Assembly (NCBI GenBank): GCA_916613615.1
Contig: OU744732.1
Location: 33,627,950 to 33,691,949 of the forward strand
Reading direction: 5' to 3'
Origin: Steromphala cineraria
Lineage: Eukaryota; Mollusca; Gastropoda; Trochida; Trochidae
DNA: 64,000 nucleotides
Shown here: positions 27,601 through 42,600 of the stretch, one piece after another
How positions within the stretch are numbered: position 1 is the first letter of the stretch
Layout of the letters: every line of letters begins with the position of its first letter
The notes under the pieces: generated by a model
What the model saw: the letters and a program-made list of their open reading frames with translations, nothing else
Told to the model about the DNA's origin: nothing
Databases searched by the model: none
Position numbers and translations under genes: made by a program

Positions 27601-30600
27601 CACACGACCTTGAAATACAATGTTGAATTATATTAGATGGGGTGCCCGATTTTGGTGACCTACTTTTGTCAAAATCCAAGATGGCGTCCAAAATGGCGGG
27701 AAAATCCTTATTTTGTCTATTTTTTATATCTATATCCAACATTCATATTGTAAATAGTGAAATATACGTTAACAAATGTCAGGAATAAGAAAATCAACAT
27801 CATAAATTGAAATTACTTTACTTTCAACCAATTCAGAGCATAAAATACAGTACTCATTGGCGACATAATATCAAATATCAAATGTCACTGACGTACTCAC
27901 TTGTACTTTAGTGGTCACAGTTGCCTTTGCAGTGGCAAAGAGACGTGCAATTTAGTGTAGAATGTCTACAAATGCTTTTTCGAGAACAGAGTGGCTGAGA
28001 TTTACACCCACACTTGATGAGTTCCCTGCAGGCCTTTGAAGCCTCTGGTATGGTCAACCAGATTGGACACCAAGTATTGTCAACCTTCTTCCAGCCGAAT
28101 GAACTTGGGTCAGGGGCATTCAGTTTGGAGGTTAGACTCTCCAACCATATGCTGGCTTGGTAGATGCTTCGGTTTACATGTTGTATCAGAGAATCCCGTG
28201 TTGGTGGCAGATTGTTCATCATTTTGACCAGTTTTCCTTGACAGAACATTGCTTGTCATAGATCATTGACTTTGTCAAGTTTGGTGCTGCTGTCATAGAG
28301 AATGCATACAAACTGTTCAATAATATCAAATTCTCTTGAGTGTTCCCGAATTGGAGAAAAGGGTTCGATGGCTGGGTACAGGAAACCTGCAGTCGCTTCT
28401 GGATACGCAAGCCACGTCTTCCATGCTGTCTTCTTTCCTTTCCCTCCAAATTGTGAGGTGGTATCACATCCGGTAAATGCGTGGAAGAAAGGTAGTGCAT
28501 TTGACATAGCGTTTCCAAGTTCTTTGAACATAGAATTGATGTCATACATCCTGAAATATTTTCCCTTGCCAAATGCCACATTTATCTGAAGCGATGAATT
28601 GTGAGCTTCTAGTTTGGAAAAGTTGCCAACCAAGACTATGATGACATCTGTATCCACTGTGCTAACCAAGACCTTGGAGCCACCTTTCTTCAGAATATCT
28701 TCAACATGTAGAGAGATGCGGGTGTCAGCTTCCTCGTGATCACTCTCAGCCAATGTTTCATTGCTGTTTGAGTTCACGTTGATATCAGAGGTGATGAAGA
28801 CTTCTTTTCCTGTTTGGTAGGTGTGTCCCGTGACTCCATCGGTCAGAAGTTCAAACAGTTCCTCCTTGTTTTTCGAATCCCGAAGAAACAGTGGAAAGTT
28901 TGCTGGTAGTTTTGTTTGGCCGGACACCTTCCTACGTTTCCCCTTGCCTCGCTTTTCTCTGGTTGCCTCTTTCAGACTTCCATCAACATATGTGTCCCAA
29001 ACAATGTCAATTCTTTTACAGTTGTTCAATTGCCTTTCTGTCCAGGGAAGGAACACATAGTCACAGTAATTACCAAATGTCTTTGCTTCCCCAGGTGGTA
29101 GAGAATGGACAATTGCTGCTCCATCAAAGACCTTTGCATCAACATCAGGTTGTTCTCCTTCAAGAAGGTGCATTTTCAAACAGTCAAGCAATTCCGATTT
29201 GTCTGAGTTTTCCATGTTGAGACAAGGATACGGGCAAGTGATTGTTTTCGTGACGAAAGAACTCTGATAGGTCAGCTTGGCGCACTTGGCAGGCTATAAA
29301 CATCTGACTGAACAGACTGTAGTCACTTTTGGATTTTGCTTTTGGCTGTCTCCTTCTGAATAGTGGCAAATGGTTTCTCTTGATTGGGGCATGTATTGAA
29401 TGTGTTCTCTTCTTAAAGGTGTTCTGAACGAATTCATCATACTGTTCACTGCCTGAAGATTCTAGTGAATAGAGAGCTTTGGTGACGCAATCATCTACAC
29501 AGTCATGAGTGTCAAGAGTCATCAGCTCTTCCGAATCTTTCAGAAATGGAGTCCCCATTGATGTGATCGTGTGATACAACTGGCTTGTTTGAGACTTGAA
29601 CTTGATCTGCATTGATGCACTTTGTTCATGGCTTTTGGAATCACCCTTTGTTTTGTCTGTTTGTTTTTCGAACTCTTGAAGCAAACGTGATTGCTCTGGG
29701 CCACCAATCATCCATCGTTTCAAAGCTTTTGGGTTTTCTGTCAAACCAACTGCTCCACCAGAGTCCTTGACTGTTTTATTGTTTTGCTCGTGGGCTTGAT
29801 CTAGTGGCATGGCCGAAATGGTCTTGTTGTCTTTGGAAAACACCAATTTTGCTTGAAATCAACTGAAGAGGATACCAGTAAAGACTTCATGTCACGTATG
29901 TGTACAGACAGCCAGCGGGCGTAATTGGTGTGGTCTAAGATGAAGAACCATGGAACAAGCTGATCCATTACCTCTACATATGCATGGAAATCCCTCTCAC
30001 GATGAGATCGGACAAAGATCAGGATTAGCCTTTCTAGCTGAGGGATGAGATCCCAGAACTTGAACATTGGTTTCTTCTGCATCATTTGCTTCTTCCACTG
30101 CCGAAAGGATTCGCCGTCACATTCACCATACAATGTTGTACATGCATCTCGCTGCAGTATTTCTAAAGTCAAAGCTGTCACCTGGTGAGCATGCCTGGTC
30201 TTGGTTACGTGGGACGCTGTAAGAAAAGAGTCTGCAGTTCCGGAGGATGCCACTCCCGCCTCATTCAAAGCCACAGTCCACCCTGAATCCTCCAGAAGAT
30301 TTCCCAACATCCTCCATAGTGCCATCTCAGTATGCAAGCCACCAAGTATCAATGTGAACTTGTCTTCTCCAAAAATGTTTGGCCATCCCCATTGAACATA
30401 TTTTCCAAGAGCAAAAAGAGGTTGATCCACTGCCATGACTGGAACCTGACCTGGATTACAGAATGCTGTTATTTCTCTGATGATGTTCATACCATGTTTC
30501 ACCATACTGATGGTTGAAGCTTTCTCATGAAACAGTGGTAAGAGGCACGATACACCAGCTTCGGTTGTGGCTATCTGCTGTTGTGATGCATGAAATGCTC

Positions 30601-33600
30601 CCCATGAGATGTAGTCATCTTCTTCAAGCCGTTCCTTTTGGAGAAGTGGTATGCTCTGCATGATCCACCTGTGTTCCTCTTCTAGTGAACTCTCAATGCA
30701 TCCAGATGTATCTGTAACATTCTCTTCGGGAACTGACAAAGACTCAATTCTGCATGATACTGCAGGGACTATTGAATACTTGTCTGGAAGGGAAGGGGTA
30801 TCTGTGACAGCATTATGTGAGATAGTGACGGGTTCTGTGCCAATGCCATGATTTTCAGCAGTTGGGAACTGGAGAATACTGATACTTGTTCCATGAAATG
30901 AACCTTCAGCTGTTGATGATGATGGGTTATGGTCTATATTATCCAGAGCCCCGACAGTGAATATGTCCTTACGAATTTGGGATGGACGAACCATGTTTTC
31001 CGAGTTATAGCGCTGACAAACGGCTGTTGTGAGTCCATCCTCTATTGCTAACACACGCTCATAGCTGACACTGAGTCCAAAATCATATAGATGATTCAAT
31101 ATGGTCTTGTTCCGTGTTCGAGTATGTACATCTAAGCCAACATACAGTGGAAGTGGAGGCTATCTCTTTTTAGAATGACGAGGTCTTTCAGGGTTTGTAG
31201 TCTTGGCTTTTGAGTTGAAGAGGATCAGTTGTCAAATAGTCAAACATGCTCTTGAATTGGTCATGTCGTCATCCTGTATGTTATGACCATATAGCAACGT
31301 GGATACCACTGACTTCAAACTATTTGGAATTGAGTTCTGTTCACAACCGTCAGGGAATGTGCCATTAAACTGAAAAAAATCTTCACTGTACATTGCTTTT
31401 CTTATGCGTTTTGCAATCTTGGCAAGGGAAAGAGCTTCCTCTTCAAAATCACGATCTTGCATTGCCCTTCTCATCACCAACCTCATTCCCTCATTAAAAA
31501 CAAGCAGAGTATTCCTACCATCCGTTTGTTCTTGACACTGACCAATGAACTGTTCTTTTATTCTATCTTTCAATCTTGTTTTGTTGATGATCTTATCATA
31601 TCCAAATCTGTACAGTTTATCAGAATATAGCCGATGGAGTTCTGCCAAAGGGAAAATGTACGTCCCGTCTTCAACAGAGGCTTCAATGTGAGAGACTAAC
31701 TCTGCAAAGACATGTGATTCCTTCATCTGATGTGAGTCATCGCATTCAGCATTGTTCTGTTCCCTTAATAACGCTCTATGTCGATTTTTGTAAAGTCTCA
31801 GGCATGTGTTATGGTACTTTGCCTCGATGGCAATGAGGTCTCCACCTGCAATTCTGGACAACAAAGCTGTATCCTGGAGGTCTGTAGCCATATTCCTCAC
31901 AGTAGCATCAAGGGATAACGTTGAGCACCTGTGCAATAAACCATCTGCTTCCTGACAGAAAATACATACTTCATCACAGATCTGACGTGATTCACGTGGT
32001 CGTTTTGATTTTCTGTCAGGTGTGTCTTTCACACTTTCAGTCTTCAATTTTCTCTCTTGCAGTCTGCTGAGTTTTGAAAATGCATATTTGAGACGACATG
32101 CCTTATGCCATTTCGCTTGATTCTCAAGTAAATATGAAGCATTTTGGCAATCCGAGTTGAGTAAAGTTGAGGGCAACTTCCCTAACTCCGCAAAACCTTT
32201 CATACATCTTACAAAGTCTTCATAATACCCGAGTGCATTTGGGGTCTTTCCGTTTCCAGGACATCTCAATTCATTGCCAGCTTCGCCACAAATGATCCCA
32301 AATTTGGACATAATCGTTGTTCCATCTAGGATGAAGAGCCTGCAAAATAAATTACGAAACTTAAACAAAACATTTCGCCATTTTCTCTCTATATAATAAA
32401 ATTAAACAATAAAAATTATATGGAATTAAAGTTGCATATTCATAGTCTGTCATCCAAACCCTAGAGCAAACATATTCAATTGACGACTAACCTAGCTAGA
32501 CTAACCTAAGTCTATATCACTCAGCTCTAGGTGTAAAGCATCTTCTGGTTTCCTTTTTGTTATAATATATGAATATATAAAAAAACATTGTCAATATTAT
32601 AAAAAACACACTTTTTTAGTCTAGCATATTTACTGTACCTTTAATAAATAAACAACAGATATACAGTAAAACATTTCAATCTGACTACTTGTATCAATTT
32701 CAGTATTACTTCTATGTAAGAGAAAAGCAAAAAGAAATAGATTCGTATTAGGTTCGTATATTACTTTAATAATCATTACATGTTGTTACGAAAGTAAAAT
32801 CAAAAGAGTCGGAAAGAGCTACCTCCCTTGACCAAATAAATCGCCGAGAGCGAAGGTTTATGTACATTACTTCTCTATGAAATTTGATTTTCTCAAAATG
32901 TCATGTATTTACACACAATTGCATACCAATTAATTGCCGTTACGTTTGTAAGGTAATATGAGATCTTGAGTTAAATTAGAATATGCATTGACTCAGTTAT
33001 AAAACAACGCATGACGTCGAACGTCTATGACTTTGCATGAACTCACATCTTTGAGTAAGAATAATTTCAGTTCATTGATAGACCTATGCAATCCATATTA
33101 ATACTGTCGATGTGTATCACTTACTAAATTACTAAATCGGTGCATGATATTTGCTAAAAAAGAGACGAACTAACGTAAACATGTACGTTTGATCTATACA
33201 GGAAGTCGATAACGTAACGTCAAAAGTACTACTTACCAACAACAACTCGTGTATAACCTTGTCTCCGCCGTCATTGTGAACCTATAATGAACTAAGTTTT
33301 TTTGATCAAATTGGGGGTTAAAAATCGGGCACCTTATTTTTTTCTTGTTAAAGAAACAATATTCATTTCATATGTAAAGTTTCATGCTTTAGTCCGGCGT
33401 GTAACGGTCGACGTCAAAATCGGACCTAAGACACTGCACTACTAGCCGAAATCAGTAGGAATGCATTTGACCTCAACCTGTCACATTTGCTTTAGAAAAG
33501 ACAATGCGATGAAAAGAATTGGTTTATCTTAAAACCATATTTACTTAAATGAAAACCAAGCAGAAAGTGATGACATGAAGAAAAATTAATATTATTGTTA

Positions 33601-36600
33601 TTTAAAGTGCCCGACAATTAACAAAAGTTTATGTCATTTTAAGGTTATCATAGTAATACTTTACATAATTGTTTTAATACAAGGCACATTAATGATCTTT
33701 GATACCATCCTGTCTCAGGGTACGAACGTTACACTAATCTGTACCCTCGGCTTAGAAGAAAGATACGCTCGCGCGGCCCGACTTGGGATATAGCCAATTA
33801 AAGAATTTTCTCGTTGAAATTTTTTCGAGAAGGTGTCGAGAAAAATATTTTATTTACTACATCCCAAGCTAGCTTCTGAGCCCAGGGTACAAATTAGTGG
33901 AGTTAGCGTAACGTTCGTACCCTGAGACAGGATGCTTTCATAAAGTTACACGGACAATGAAGCATAAAATAAAACCTCTTCTGACTGATGAAGTCTGGAA
34001 GCAAACATGGCAGCAGCTCCCTTCTTGAGCGCCACTGCCTCATCGTCATCATCGTCAGGGTGGTACACATGGGTTATCTCCCCTTGTGGGCTTATCACGA
34101 AGGAAAACCTGAAATTATTCACAATAAGGGTTATAACTTTGGATATATCCCTGATGGAGTTATGAAGCAGGAAAACCTGAAATTATACACAATAAGGTTA
34201 TTAGTTTGGTTATATCCCTTGTAGAGTTATAAAAAAAATATAAAAAATTAACAAGTAAATAAATATAAATAAAACTGGTTCTTTCGTTGTTCACTTTACC
34301 CATTCCTTTGTCGGTAACAACCTACGAGAAAAGTGTTTTTGGCGCATTTTGTTTACTGATTGTCAAGTCATTGATTTGGGATTTGTCAGGCATATTTTCA
34401 AACATTACGACTACTATCCACACACACTGCGTATGACAAATTATATCTACAATATGACAAATTATATCAACAATATGACAAATTATATCAAAAAAATTTC
34501 AAAACATCAATACCATTTGGAGAAATCCGTCTGATGGTCAATAACCTCTGTAACATAAAGAAGAAAAATACATTAGATATGTTTTTAAGTTGAAATATTT
34601 TTATCTTTTACGTTCGCTGATTACACTTTACATGTTATATCATATTTTCGATATCATTGGTTATACCTTATCAGATCAGGTTATTTATATTTTTGCTTTG
34701 AATTCAAAATCTTTATTCAGTAAAACAATTTCATGACTTTGCACTTCTTGTGGTGTTATTTGCATCAACTCAAATCATCAGAATGTTTTGGCTGCAGCTG
34801 AAAATTGCACACTCAAGAAAGCATTAAAATATTATCACTTCTCGTGATATCATTTTTTTCAACTAAACATTACCAAAAGAATGTTTTGTCTTATGTTTAA
34901 AGTTGTACACTCCCATAAAAGCTTAAAAAGGCTTATCCCTTCTCGTGATATCACATTTCTTCAACTAAATCATACCATTAGAATGCTTTGTCCTAAGTTG
35001 AATGTACTGAACTCTTATGAAAGCTTTAAAATATTTTGAATTTATCGTCATAATATATTTCTTTAACTCAATCTTACCATCAAAATGCTTTGTCTTCAGC
35101 TGAAAGTTGTACACTCTCACGTAGACTTTAAAGACTTATCCCTTCTCGTGATATCACATTTCTTCAACATTTCTTACCATTAGAATGCTTTATCCTAAGT
35201 TGAATGTACTGAACTCTTATGAAAGCTTTAAAATATTTTGAATTTATCGTTATAATATATTTTCTCAACTCAATCTTACCATCAGAATGCTTTGTCTTCA
35301 GCTGAAAGTTGTACACTCTGACGAAGATTTCCTGTCCAATTTGTACATCTTTGATGTTGATATATCCGATCTATAATGGAGAAAAAAGGGTTATCATGAA
35401 GTGACTGAAAAAACTATTTTCAATCTTGATGTTTATAGATAAACATGCAGTATCTTCATTTTATCTTTAAAAAAAACAATGTTTATTATTAGAAACTGTG
35501 TCGAAACGTCACTTTTCAACAATGAAGAATTTATATATCCAATACACTCTTGCTTTCTTCATTCTTCATCAACTCATCTTCTAGAATGTCTATCAAAGGC
35601 GTTAGTTCATTTACAAAGTGTCCTGTTAACAAGAGTTAAAGGGGCAGTAGCACGTTTTTTGGTAATTTTATATACTAAAGTTTTCACTGATAATTGTAAG
35701 TTAATGTTAAATGTATTATTTTGACAGTGTCAAAAATCTCATAACACAAACCAATCATCCATAGTCAGAGGACAAAGTATGAAAATTCACATGAAATCCA
35801 TTGGCGGCCATTTTTGTGTGAACACCTTTAATTCATCTTGTGTAAGTAAAAGGAACCGCATGGCTAAACTTTACTTTATATATTTGGATTATTACTGCTC
35901 CATTTAGTTTAAATACACTGTCTTTCAATTTGAACCAGTTATTTTCATTTTCCTGACATCACCTTATATTCCCCCTAAAAACGTGCTACTGCCCCTTTAA
36001 AGGGACTGTCCAATCAGGGTGCTTATTTTAAACGAAATTCTATGGAGCTTTTCTGTTTTTACATTTATATGATTATAAAATGTTTATTTCACACTCAATT
36101 TAAAGTTAACATTTAGGATTCTCATGATTTAACAATAAGGAATTAAGAAATAAAGGAAAAACTCGAAAAGGAAACCATCTTTAAATGAAGCATATTATTG
36201 GAGCTACGAACGTAGAACGAATTACTACGGAATAACAATACCATAACCATAAATTGTATGGTATATTTAAAAAAAAAATATGCTCATATCTTATTATCAA
36301 ATTTGTTTATGAATAAGGACTATACAGTAGATTTGTTTTCTCGTAATGATGAAAAGAAATCTCGAAGACTCTGATATAATAAAAGATATGTGAGACAAAC
36401 AGAATGAATGAAATCAGAGAAACAATTAATGGTATATAACATCATAAACACTTCTTTACTGTGCGATCGTTCGGATAATGTGATGCATCTTTTACCATAA
36501 AGAGGGTTACTTTCGGTAGGGGATTTTAATCCAAGGAATTGCAAAATTCGAAAAAACTGCATGGTTAATGCATGGTTATTTACAAACATCATTGTAGGCA

Positions 36601-39600
36601 TATTAGTGAGTTAACATAAAATACTTATTGTCTCTTAAAGGGGCAGTAGCAGGTTTTCAGGGTGATGTCAGGAAATTGAAAAAAAATGGTTCCAATATAT
36701 AGAGGATATTATATGAATGTCCATGACATACTATGTGTACGACACGAGTGGCTAAATATTAGTATTTCCCGAGCGAGAGCGAGGGAAATACTGATATTTA
36801 GACACGAGTGACTGCCCTCATAGGTAATAAAAGACAATATTTTTGAACTACATGAAGCATTAATAAATCAAATATATAATGTTCAGCCATGCGATACCCC
36901 TTTCTTACTCAAAATCAATTAAAGGTGTTCACACAAAAATGGCCGCCAATGGACAGTATGTAAATCTTTATAATGTGTTCTTTGCCTATGAATGATTGGT
37001 TTGTGTAAGAGATTTTTGACACTATCAAAATTATACATTTAGCATTAACGTACAATTATCAGTGACAAAATTGAAAATATAAAATTTTGAAAAAAGTGTG
37101 CTACTGCATGTCCCTTTAAGGATGGCGTTCATGACTCAAAATTATTACGTTGTAAAATGACATCAATCATTAGCGAAACGAGCATAGACTACACTTTACA
37201 TTGCTCGGGGAATATAGGGTAAGTATGATTACTTCTATCGTTTATTTTCGTAAATTTTATGGTTTTTTTTCATTTGACTCGACCATAAACCAATGAAAGT
37301 GTAGGAAAAGCAGTTTTGTTTTGAACATCCAGGAAAACTAAGATGGCGAAATAATAGCCAAAGGGACTCTCTCTTTAAGCATTCTATACATTAATTTAAA
37401 ATATTCAATATCATGTTGCATCCTTGCTGTGATATAGTTATAGAACATATACGATCATTTCTTATATTTAGTATATCATTTGTTTTAAATGAATACACGG
37501 TATAAGAAAATATGCGACGATATTAATTACTGTCATATATTTATTAACGATATGGTTTTGTTTGGTACCGGTATATGTAATTGAGGCATATCATGATTTG
37601 TACAGTGGAAAATTCTGCAAAGAGGTATATATGTCGTGCCCAATTCCCGGAATTGCCCATTCCCTGGGTTTGGGCAACAACGTTGCCCAATCCCCGTCAA
37701 TGGTCGGGGGCTTGCCCAATCCCAGTGATTTGTCAGCTAATCCCTGAGAATGAGCAGTGTTAACGACTGCTCATTCCCTGGGATTGGATGATTACGCTTA
37801 CACAAGCTGATTGATTGTACAGTTACATTGTTACAGTCACGCGGTTTAGGTTAACTGTACATTGTAAATAAGTCACGAGATGTTTTTATTGTAAGTAGTG
37901 TTCTGTCACCGAAGTTTTATTATCTATTAGTTGATCTGCGTTGTAATATGTGTGTTTTTTTCAACCCTTGATATTAATTTTCTTACAAAGTTATTATTGT
38001 ATTAGTATTAGGTAGGTAGGTAGGTGAAATTAAGGGCGAAGTTTGGGCCAAGGATGACCTACATGCGCCCGGCACTAGGAGTGATTATTGAGAGTTAAAA
38101 ACGTTTAAAAGTTAAAATGGACTTCACCAAACATCAAATTTTCACCAAGAATAGATCTCAGTGAGAAATTATTTGATTTGGACATAACAACCTCTCTGAG
38201 TTCTTCACGATGATTTTTATGTCCCTCACATTCAACCAGATAATGAAGGACAGTCTCTGGACAATTATTCAAACAATGAACACATGAAGGAGATGAATCA
38301 TTGACTATAAAGTGCTTGTAAGCATTGAGTCCACAATGGCAAAGTCTTAAACGAGTGAGAATAACTTCGTCTCTCCGGTTTTGTCGACGAATCTTAGCGT
38401 GCTTATCCACTTTAGGGCATGAGCTGTGCATATGTCTGGCATTGTTGCCCCTATCCCAGTCGTTTTGCCACTGTTCATAGATTGTTGTATTCACAGCAGC
38501 ATAGATATCCTTTGGGACTGGATATACATCCTCAAAATCCACGTAGGGTTTGGATAAGGACGATTTTGCAAGCTGGTCAGCTTTCTCGTTTCCATGGAGA
38601 CCTACATGTGCAGGAACCCATACTATGTCACAGCTTATATAGGCTTCATTCAAAACAGTACCAATATGTAATATTTCATATAGAATGTCACTGCGTTGCC
38701 CGTTTGCACCTGAGTCAATGGCTTGAACCGCTGCTAAGGAATCTGTAAAAATGATTGATTCAAGATTATGATTTTTTACCCACACTAGAGCCATTAGAAT
38801 AGCTGTTAATTCTGCGGCAAAAACTGACAAACGATCTTGTAATCTAAACAGTTCTTCTACTTCTAAAGATGGAATATAGAAAGCTGCGCCAACGTGTCCT
38901 GTAGCAGGGTCTTTAGACGCATCTGTATAAATATGGTTAAATCCATGGTAGCGTGTATTGATGAAATCTGATGCTACTGATTTTATGATAATAGGACTCA
39001 TTTGTTTATGTATAACTGAGGCCAAATCGGTATTAAGTGATGGTTGGGTAAGACACCATGGGGCTGATTTGGGGAGCTTGAATGGGGAATTAAGTTGTAA
39101 ATCTTGAATTTTTCACTTGTGAGCGAGTTGTCGAGCCGCTAACCCAAAGGGTAGTTTGCCATGGCTCCAATCACACATGACATATTCAACGCACTCATTT
39201 AACACGTCTCTTGAAGAATGATAATCAGAGGATGATGTCAAGGAGAGATAAGTTTTGAGTGCGGACTTTTGACGGCAGTATGCGAGAGGAGGTTCAGAAC
39301 ACTCTACCTGCATAGCAGCTACGGGAGTTGTTGGAAATGCCCCTGTAGCAATTCTTAAAGCTTTTGATTGAACTCGGTCAAGTTTAGTTAAGTGACATTT
39401 TGCTGCATTCATAAAGACTTGGCTGTCATAATCCAATCTTGATAGAATTAGAGCCTTGTAGAGTAACAGTAGTGATGATTTATCGGCACCCCATTTTGTA
39501 CCTGATACGCATTTCAAGAGATTTAGTCCTTTTGAACACTTTCCCGATAAGTAGGTTATGTGACGTGACCAAGTAAGTTTACTATCAAAGTAAACTCCCA

Positions 39601-42600
39601 AAAATTTAAAATCAGAAACGAAGTTGATTCGATGTTTTCCAATAGTAAGAAACAAATTATGATCAAGTTTGCGTTTTGTGAAATTCATGGCCACCGATTT
39701 TGAAATGGAGATTTTGAAACCCCATTGAGAACACCATTTGTATACTGAATCGAGTCCTGATTGAATGGAACGATGAACAAAGTCAAGATTTCCAAAACGT
39801 CTCCAAAAGGCTCCATCATCAGCAAATTGAGAGGCATCAATATTCACAGGTAGTGAATCAAACATATCATTGATCATGATATTAAAAAGAAGTGGACTTA
39901 TAACACTGCCTTGGGGGGTTCCGTTTTTAATAACATGCACCCCTGATAGATCTTGGCCTATGCGAACTCATATTGTTCGGTGAGAGAGAAATGAACTGAT
40001 CCACTTCAGCATTCGACCTTTGACTCCAAGGCTTTGTAGCTTCAAGAGGAGTCCTTGTCTCCAAAGCATATCATAGGCCTTCTCGATGTCAAGGAATACA
40101 CAAATCATGTATTCCTGGTTGCTTATAGCCTTTTGCGCGGCCGTTCGTAGGCGAATGAGTTGGTCTGTGCATGGGCGGTTTTTTCTAAAACCAGATTGAA
40201 TCCTATTAAGAAGTTGATTGGATTCCATGTGATAACTCAAGCGGTTGCTCACCAACCTTTCCATGATTTTACAGAGATTTGATGTCAAGGCTATTGGTCG
40301 ATATGATGATGGTATTGAAGCGTCTTTTCCGGGTTTTGGAATTGGAATAACTACAGCTTCTGTCCATACTTTTGGAATTTCGCCACAAAGCCAACTTTGG
40401 TTAATCATATCTTTGACTATTTCTAATGAGCTATTAGGCATATGCTTGAAATGTTCATAACAGAGATCATCAGCACCTGGAGATGTATTTTTTCCTTTTT
40501 GAATTGCCGTCAGTAACTCTACTAAAGTGAAAGGCTTATCCATTTGAGAACAAGGATCCTGTATAGCTTTATCTATAACAGCTTTGAATTTTTGTTCAAC
40601 AGTTGTTACCTTGTCTTGAAATTCAGCAGGGAAATTTTCTAGACTACTGACAGTTTCAAACTGTTCAGCAAGTAATTCTGTTTTGTCATGATTTGTAACT
40701 GCTTGTCCATTTGCGCCAAGAACTGGGATTGGACTCCTGTTAAAACTTCCACTGATTTTTTTTACCTTGGACCAGACTTTCGTTAAAGGGGTATTTCTAT
40801 TGATTGTGGAAATGTATAAACGCCAGCTGGAACGTTTTACTTGGCGAACAATTCGTTGATATTCTGCACGCCTTTTCCTGAAGGTTTCTAAATCAGCAGG
40901 AAGTGAAGTTATACAGACCTTGTTGTAAGCTTTATGCCGCGCTCGATTGGCTTCTTCACATTCCTTATTCCACCAAAATTGTGACACTCTGGGCTGGAAT
41001 TTACCAGACGTTTTACCAATGCATTTATTTGATATGCCAATTATTTTAGATGTGAGATTTTGATTTGACAATTCAATGTCTGTTGATAAAAGGTCTTCAG
41101 TAATCTGATTTTCACATTGTATTGAAAACTCATTCCAATTAGCAGATCTAAACTTCCATCGGGGGACTCGACTTGAAATAGTTCTAAGGGGATTGAAATG
41201 AAGTTGTGTATATACTGGAAAGTGATCGCTGCCGAGGGTATCCTCCTGGTATACATCCCACTCACATTTTGCAGAAAGAGAAGCAGTTACAAGGGTAAGG
41301 TCCAATACAGAGTATGAAAGATTTCCGACATTGACACGAGTTGCCTTTCCATTATTAAGGACTACTAAATCAGCATCATCAAGGAATGATTCAATTATTG
41401 TGCCAGCCAAATCTGTCTTTTTCGAACCCCACATCTCATGATGACTGTTAAGATCTCCGCAAATGATTACAGGGCCTTCTGTGTTTTCAATCATTTTTTT
41501 GTAATCAACCACTGAGGCTGTACCCCTATTATAAACATTAAAAACTCTTAATGCACGCTGATTACCATCAAAGACCTTTACAGCATTTGCTTCAAATATC
41601 AATTTTGGGAGATTGTGAGCTTTGTAAGTAAGATTTGATTTGACAAAAATAGCACATCCTCCTCTACGGGGGTTATTGGTAGTAGGGTCAAAATAAGCAC
41701 GATCTTGCCTTAAACTGATATATCCATTGATTTTGAATTGACAGTTTGGCCACAGGAATGTTTCCTGGACGCAGATGATGTCTGGCAAAGTATCTAATTT
41801 ACTAAGATGTTTAACTGAGGCCCATGTGATACCAAGCTCTGTGCATTCCACTGCAAAATGCTGAGAAGCACAACTGCCGTCTCCATCATGATTTAAGTGT
41901 AGAGAATGTCTTAAACCTTTCTTCTGGAACATTAAGTTTAAGGTGGGATTTTGAAGCTTCCATAATTTTGCTGATTTGATTTTCTCTATCAGGAGAGCTG
42001 AAGCATACAGTTAGCACCTCTAGTAAGAAAGAGACTAGGTTCTCTGAACTGATTCCTACATTTTGTGAGGTTGAAGCTACAGAAGATGTACTAGCAGTTG
42101 GATTTGGCTGAGCTTGGCTTTGCTTATTACATGTACATTTACAATTGCAAGTTGATTTTTGTGTAGGTGGATTTACTGGCTCTTGACTCTGTTGAGCTGT
42201 TGAGCTTTGACTGCGATTTCCGGTTTGTTGAGAGCTTTTCTCTACGACACTTGCATAGGATGGTGCATTTTCTTTAACTATGTGAACAGCTTCTTTGTAG
42301 GAGATCTTATTCTCTACACGAACACGTTGTACCTCTACAGCCTGTTTGTATTTGGGACACCCCTTATAGGCAGCACTATGGTTGCCTCCACAGTTGGAAC
42401 ACTTAAGTTGGTCTTTATCTGGGCAATCTTGGTAGGAGTGGCTACCGCTACACCGGGGACATATTTGGGAAGAGCTGTTGCAATGTGTAGCTGTATGCCC
42501 AAAACGTTGGCATTTATAACACCTCAGAGCTGGAGGAACATACAACCTGACTTTAAATGATTGATAAAGCATAGTAACTCTCTCTGGGAGAGTTTGAGAG

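Larger units (their letters stand above)
27544..33441 (-). mobile_element. 5.9-kb TIR-bounded element with a single large gene, superfamily not recognised
   Basis: The left end (27544) begins tagtgcagtg and the right end (33441, minus strand) begins with the same ten bases. Inside both ends, in the same order, stand ggactaaagcatgaaacttt and ggtgcccgattt, giving imperfect inverted repeats of about 125 bp. Flanking cta on both sides may be a 3-bp target duplication. The only gene runs on the minus strand (27908-33274). It lies in the intron between LLTP exons E4 and E5. I recall similar unnamed proteins in many cnidarian, mollusc and fish genomes but no family name. Confidence 0.7.
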
